From assembly GCF_004917075.1 (NCBI RefSeq), contig NZ_SSYB01000004.1:894546-958545 (forward strand): a DNA stretch of 64,000 nt, written 5' to 3'. A program made the position numbers and the translations under genes. Of this stretch, positions 61,030 to 64,000 are shown piece by piece (within the stretch, counting starts at the first letter, position 1; every line of letters starts with the position of its first letter). The stretch comes from Geomonas edaphica (lineage in GTDB: Bacteria; Desulfobacterota; Desulfuromonadia; Geobacterales; Geobacteraceae). Below the pieces are notes generated by a model. That model made no database searches, had not been told where the DNA came from, and saw only the letters and a list, made by a program, of their open reading frames with translations.

Positions 61030-61446
61030 TTATTTGTCGTGGCAGGTGATGCAGAGCGCGCTGTTCTTATCGCTCTTGATCAGGTGCCCCTTTGCAGGGT
61101 TCAGGGGATCATGGCAGGTGAGGCACCCCACGGCGCCGTTCACCATAATCATGTTGCGTTCCTGTGGTGAGATCGGCTTGTACCCCTGTTTGTTCACGTA
61201 GCTTTGATAGATCATCCCGATGGGGTGCTCCCCGTCGAAGGAGTGCACGTGGCTTGTCCTGCTGGATGCGTTGTTGCGCAGGTTCACCTTCACGTCCGGC
61301 CCTGCGGCGCCGTCGTGGCAGCCGATGCACTCCCGCGACAGCGGGTCGATCTCCGGCGGTGCGTCGGCTGGTGCCGGACCCGCGTTAGCTATGAGAAGCG
61401 CCGCCGCTGCTGCGATCAGTGCGCTTTTTCTATTGCTCCATGGCAT
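61030..61446 (-). CDS. Small periplasmic triheme c-type cytochrome
   Basis: The precursor has 138 residues with a signal peptide (SALIAAAAALLIANAGPAPA) and three heme motifs (CIGCH, CLTCH, CITCH). Spacing is wide between the first and second heme, unlike PpcA-type cytochrome c7; it looks like the doubled CXXCH fold. AAGGGGG lies five bases before the ATG at 61446; the frame upstream to 61506 lacks a site. It is probably a periplasmic electron carrier; partner unknown. Confidence 0.82.
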   Translation of the reverse strand: MPWSNRKSALIAAAAALLIANAGPAPADAPPEIDPLSRECIGCHDGAAGPDVKVNLRNNASSRTSHVHSFDGEHPIGMIYQSYVNKQGYKPISPQERNMIMVNGAVGCLTCHDPLNPAKGHLIKSDKNSALCITCHDK

Positions 61447-61542
61447 GTTTGCCCCCTTGTCAGGCCGGTTCATAAAACGCGTGCTGTCCGATCTCTTCGG
61501 CGGCACTCCGGCGGGACTTTAGGGGAAGAAGCCTTTTCCTGT

Positions 61543-61869
61543 CTACCTGGTCCTGGAACCCCATGAGAAGCTCACCAGGGCGAAGGAGCGTTCTCCGGAA
61601 GTCTCGCCTTCGTCCGCGTCGGCTGTCTCCTCACGGTCATCGATCCGGCTGTTCATCTTCGCCTTTTCCACCTTGGCAAGATACGCCTTTTGCGCCTCGA
61701 CCGACTTTTGCAGCATCAGGGAATAAGGGCAGGTCCCCTTGGTCGATGCGGCCGCCGCTGGGGTCTCGTCGGCATGGGCTGTGGTGTTGAGCCCCTCAAG
61801 TGCAACGGCGGTGAGGGTGAGTGTCAGTATGGTGAAAAGCTTTGCTTGAAATCTTGTCAGGGGTCTCAT
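61543..61869 (-). CDS. Secreted hypothetical protein
   Basis: A 108-residue precursor. A signal peptide occupies about residues 1-33 (ending TTAHADE); the mature part of 75 residues is charged, with a predicted helix (KSVEAQKAYLAKVEKAKM) and an acidic stretch, and has a single cysteine. AGGAGG five bases before the ATG at 61869 supports a real gene. It lies upstream of the triheme cytochrome gene on the same strand with a 96-bp gap, so co-expression is possible. Family not recognised. Confidence 0.65.
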   Translation of the reverse strand: MRPLTRFQAKLFTILTLTLTAVALEGLNTTAHADETPAAAASTKGTCPYSLMLQKSVEAQKAYLAKVEKAKMNSRIDDREETADADEGETSGERSFALVSFSWGSRTR

Positions 61870-62092
61870 GGCTTCCTCCTGTGCGGTGCGTGTTGAACGT
61901 ACCGTTACAAGGACGATGCCATCGCGCAAAAGAATATCAGAAGGGCTAAGTCATGCTATTACAGCGTGTTAGGTCGGAACTTGAAAATCCTTTTCGTAGC
62001 TACTGTTCAGCGTTTGCACAATAGCCACGGAATTGGTGTTCAGGTTCTGATATCGAAGACGGTAAGGGGAAGTTTGCACCGGCAAGGTGCCA

Positions 62093-62827
62093 TCATGATT
62101 TCTCGCACAGGACCCAGGCCGTGAGCCCCGGGATCTTGATGCCGATGCGGGCCGCGGCGGTGAGGAGTGCGTTGTCGAGGCGCAGCGTCTTTTCCACCAG
62201 GAAGGTGATCCATGCTCCCCTGCGCCACTGCCCGACGCCTTCGGAGCCGTCGTTCATCCTGAGGACCTTGAACAGCAGCAGTTTGGGGAGCAGCAGCGAG
62301 GAGAAGAGGTAGCCGGAGCCCTGGACCTTGAGGCCACAGGCACTCGCAACTTGTACGAGCCCCGGCAGCCGGTAGCGCCGGTAGTGCCCCAGGGCGCGGT
62401 CGTGTGCGCTGAAGAGGGACTGGAAGGCGGGAACCGTGATCATCATCCTCCCTTTCGGGCCGAGATGGTGCTCCACGATCTTCGCTAGAAACTGGCGGTC
62501 ATCCTCGACATGCTCCATCACGTCCAGCAGCAATACCATGTCGAAGACGGATGATTCGGGGAGGGTGCGCCGGAAGGTGATGCCGTTGGAGGAACCGGAG
62601 AGCCGCTCGATCCACGCGTCGGTAAGGCTCGTGTCCACGGCGGTGATGCTCCGACCCGGTATGTCGGCGAAGAGGCCGCGGGCTGCGAAGGCGTCGCCAC
62701 ACCCGATATCGAGGATCGTCATCCCCTTGAAACAGGAGGGGGCGATGATGCGGCGCACGGCCCTTAGCCGTGCGGTCTCCCACGGGTGTCGTTGCGGATT
62801 AGCTTGATCGGCTTCTCTAAGGTCCAT
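62093..62827 (-). CDS. SAM-dependent methyltransferase (UbiE/COQ5-like domain)
   Basis: The protein has 244 residues. Motif I is ILDIGCGDAFAARGL, strand 2 ends VDTSL, and motif LLLDVMEHVEDD with the HYRRY block near residue 150 is typical of methyltransferases acting on lipid- or glycan-linked substrates. The C-terminal part has a hydrophobic patch (LFSSLLLPKLLLFKVL) that may contact the membrane. Start 62827 has GGGG seven bases upstream; the frame extends to 62875. It stands alone between spacers. Substrate unknown. Confidence 0.82.
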   Translation of the reverse strand: MDLREADQANPQRHPWETARLRAVRRIIAPSCFKGMTILDIGCGDAFAARGLFADIPGRSITAVDTSLTDAWIERLSGSSNGITFRRTLPESSVFDMVLLLDVMEHVEDDRQFLAKIVEHHLGPKGRMMITVPAFQSLFSAHDRALGHYRRYRLPGLVQVASACGLKVQGSGYLFSSLLLPKLLLFKVLRMNDGSEGVGQWRRGAWITFLVEKTLRLDNALLTAAARIGIKIPGLTAWVLCEKS

Positions 62828-62923
62828 CGGACAACCCCGCATGTGGCCGCTTGATGAGTCGGCCCAAGGTGTCACATGATGGCGCCGGTGTCAAGGCGGC
62901 AGGCGTGGCGCTTCCTGCTGGAG

Positions 62924-63424
62924 TCAGTCCCGTTCCACGGCGAGGGCCGCGATGAACCACTCGTCTTCCAAATCAAAGAGCAGGGTCATCACCTCCGGCT
63001 TCTTAGCCACGTGAATCACGTATTGCTTTCCGGAGACGATGGACGGGGTAGAAAGCCGGATGGCGAGTGACTCCTCGGAGAGGTAGCGCTTGAAGGCACC
63101 GGCGAGGACGTTGGCGACCTCGCCCAGGGCGTCCTCGACCTCCTCGTCGGTCGGTTCATCGATATCGAGCATCTGGCAGGCCATGCGGTGTGCCAGCCGG
63201 GTCGAGACGTGTAGGCTCACCAGGCCGTTGTATTCCCCGGCAAGACCGACCAGGCCGCTTATGCAGTCGGCGAAGTTGGAGGCGGGGTCGACCGAGAGAG
63301 GTAGGTGCAGCAGGTGATCCATGCCGAGGAGCGTCGAGAAGATTTTTCTCGTCTCCTGGATGAGTGATTTTTCCAGAGCCGGACCGGCGCAGCCGATTCT
63401 CCCAAGCAAATGATCCGAAAACAT
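62924..63424 (-). CDS. CheX-like chemotaxis phosphatase
   Basis: A 166-residue CheC/CheX/FliY-fold protein with one copy of the catalytic pattern: EVEDALGEVANVLAG contains E-x2-N (GEVAN). It probably dephosphorylates CheY-type receivers and so resets chemotaxis or related signalling. GGAG lies eight bases before the ATG at 63424; the open frame continues to 63472. No che genes are adjacent, but a chemoreceptor gene lies 9 kb away. Confidence 0.83.
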   Translation of the reverse strand: MFSDHLLGRIGCAGPALEKSLIQETRKIFSTLLGMDHLLHLPLSVDPASNFADCISGLVGLAGEYNGLVSLHVSTRLAHRMACQMLDIDEPTDEEVEDALGEVANVLAGAFKRYLSEESLAIRLSTPSIVSGKQYVIHVAKKPEVMTLLFDLEDEWFIAALAVERD

Positions 63425-63815
63425 GTCCTTTTCTCCATCCCACGTGAAGTAGGGCTGCACCCGTTGTCCCACAGGAAGACAGGGAAGACAGGGAAGAGGT
63501 GCGACCGGTGTACTGACACGGGGTAGAGCAGGGAGCGTGCCATCAGCCCAAGTTGAGGCGGGACCGGAGGTTTGGCGGGATGGGCCGGTAAATGGGTGTC
63601 CCGGTTAGGGACGGTGTGGGTGTTTCGGGGACACCGACGCACGGCAGCTACGGCGGGAACATAGGGGTGGCGGAGACCGGGCGGTATGTTGCCTCTGGTT
63701 AATTTTGCTCGACTCATGTGGCGGTTGTGTGGTAAACAGCGCCGTTGCCAGGGGGCCATGGAGTGTGGAGGGTACGTGAAGGAGAGTCTTCGCAGCGGCG
63801 CCCGGATGCGGTAGC
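63425..63815. other. Intergenic region
   Basis: About 390 bp between the CheX-like start and the trmO stop, both on the minus strand. It contains three copies of a 9-bp unit AGGGAAGAC (63472-63498, first and last imperfect). I see no RNA gene or convincing promoter. Confidence 0.5.
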
Positions 63816-64000
63816 CTACCTCGGCCTACGCGGACCCGGTGCGTAACCGCGTCCGAGTGAGGCATCGAGCTCGTCGATCCACCCCGCTTTGGCGTGGGGA
63901 AACGCGTCTGCGTAGGGCACGTAAGGCTTGATGTCCAGGACTGGGGTCCCGTCGAGAAGGTCCACGCCGCGCAGGTGCAGCGTCTTCCCTTCGATGCCGA
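63816..64000 (-). CDS. trmO: tRNA (N6-threonylcarbamoyladenosine-37) methyltransferase TrmO, C-terminal part
   Basis: The last 61 codons of a minus-strand gene whose start lies beyond the right edge. The translation contains LHLRGVDLLDGTPVLDIKPY and YADAFPHAKAGW, the C-terminal signature of TrmO/TsaA (YaeB), which methylates t6A37 in threonine tRNA using SAM. The TAG stop is at 63818-63816. Only the C-terminus is visible, so domain completeness cannot be checked. Confidence 0.88.
   Translation of the reverse strand, partial: GIEGKTLHLRGVDLLDGTPVLDIKPYVPYADAFPHAKAGWIDELDASLGRGYAPGPRRPR

Noticed and set aside
61870-62092. Sigma-54 promoter near the TTTGCACAATAGCC sequence
   Set aside because: The GG and GC elements are only 7 bp apart instead of 10, so the pattern fails.

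Overview
This 64 kb window is GC-rich chromosomal DNA. It most likely comes from a Geobacter/Geomonas-type bacterium (Desulfuromonadota). The main reasons are the density of secreted multiheme c-type cytochromes (9, 8, 5 and 3 CXXCH motifs in four separate genes), a CbcL-like inner-membrane quinol:cytochrome fusion, an anaerobic Ni-CO dehydrogenase locus with a CooA-like regulator, a flavodiiron protein, and many two-component and c-di-GMP proteins. I see no rRNA, tRNA, CRISPR array, prophage or insertion sequence. The species is an inference.

Layout. 1-3.2 kb: 3' end of a flavodiiron protein gene, then priA. 3.3-5.1 kb: cbcL-like cytochrome b/c. 5.5-7.9 kb: B12-binding radical SAM protein and a coiled-coil partner. 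8-12.1 kb: glmU, glmS, dcd. 12.3-16.4 kb: OmpR-type regulator, sensor kinase, pentaheme cytochrome and an exported LamG-like protein. 16.4-18.2 kb: hybrid kinase. 18.3-25.6 kb: CO locus (CooA-like regulator, NuoB/ferredoxin fusion, NuoC-like, [NiFe]-hydrogenase large subunit, HypA, CooF, CooS, CooC). 25.6-31.4 kb: two sensor kinases and a REC-PilZ protein. 31.5-36.5 kb: UvrD/PcrA helicase, glycine-zipper lipoprotein, pdxA, mtgA. 36.7-40.3 kb: HD-GYP and GGDEF proteins. 40.3-44.3 kb: PP-loop thiolase-like enzyme, a degenerate PilB-like protein, pilT. 44.5-46.6 kb: aminotransferase and alpha/beta hydrolase. 46.8-51.8 kb: two tandem periplasmic binding proteins and a hybrid kinase. 52-57.3 kb: chemoreceptor and ppc. 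57.4-64 kb: small membrane protein, lipoprotein, octaheme HAO-family cytochrome, LysE-type exporter, two methyltransferases, triheme cytochrome, CheX-like protein, and the 3' end of a trmO gene at the right edge.

The most unusual system is the CO locus. A 16-bp palindrome matching the CooA operator lies 66 bp upstream of a seven-gene run encoding CODH plus the soluble arm of a CO-induced hydrogenase. The two integral-membrane subunits of known CooMKLXUH complexes are absent. The hydrogenase large subunit keeps both Ni-binding CxxC pairs and ends right after the second. CooC carries a 17-histidine N-terminal tail.

Other points of note are a PilB-like protein that has lost its Walker A and B motifs beside an intact PilT, two binding-protein genes coupled to a kinase without any transporter, sigma-28-like promoters before a c-di-GMP gene pair and a chemoreceptor, and families of 7-bp and 9-bp tandem repeats in intergenic spacers, two of them abutting terminators.
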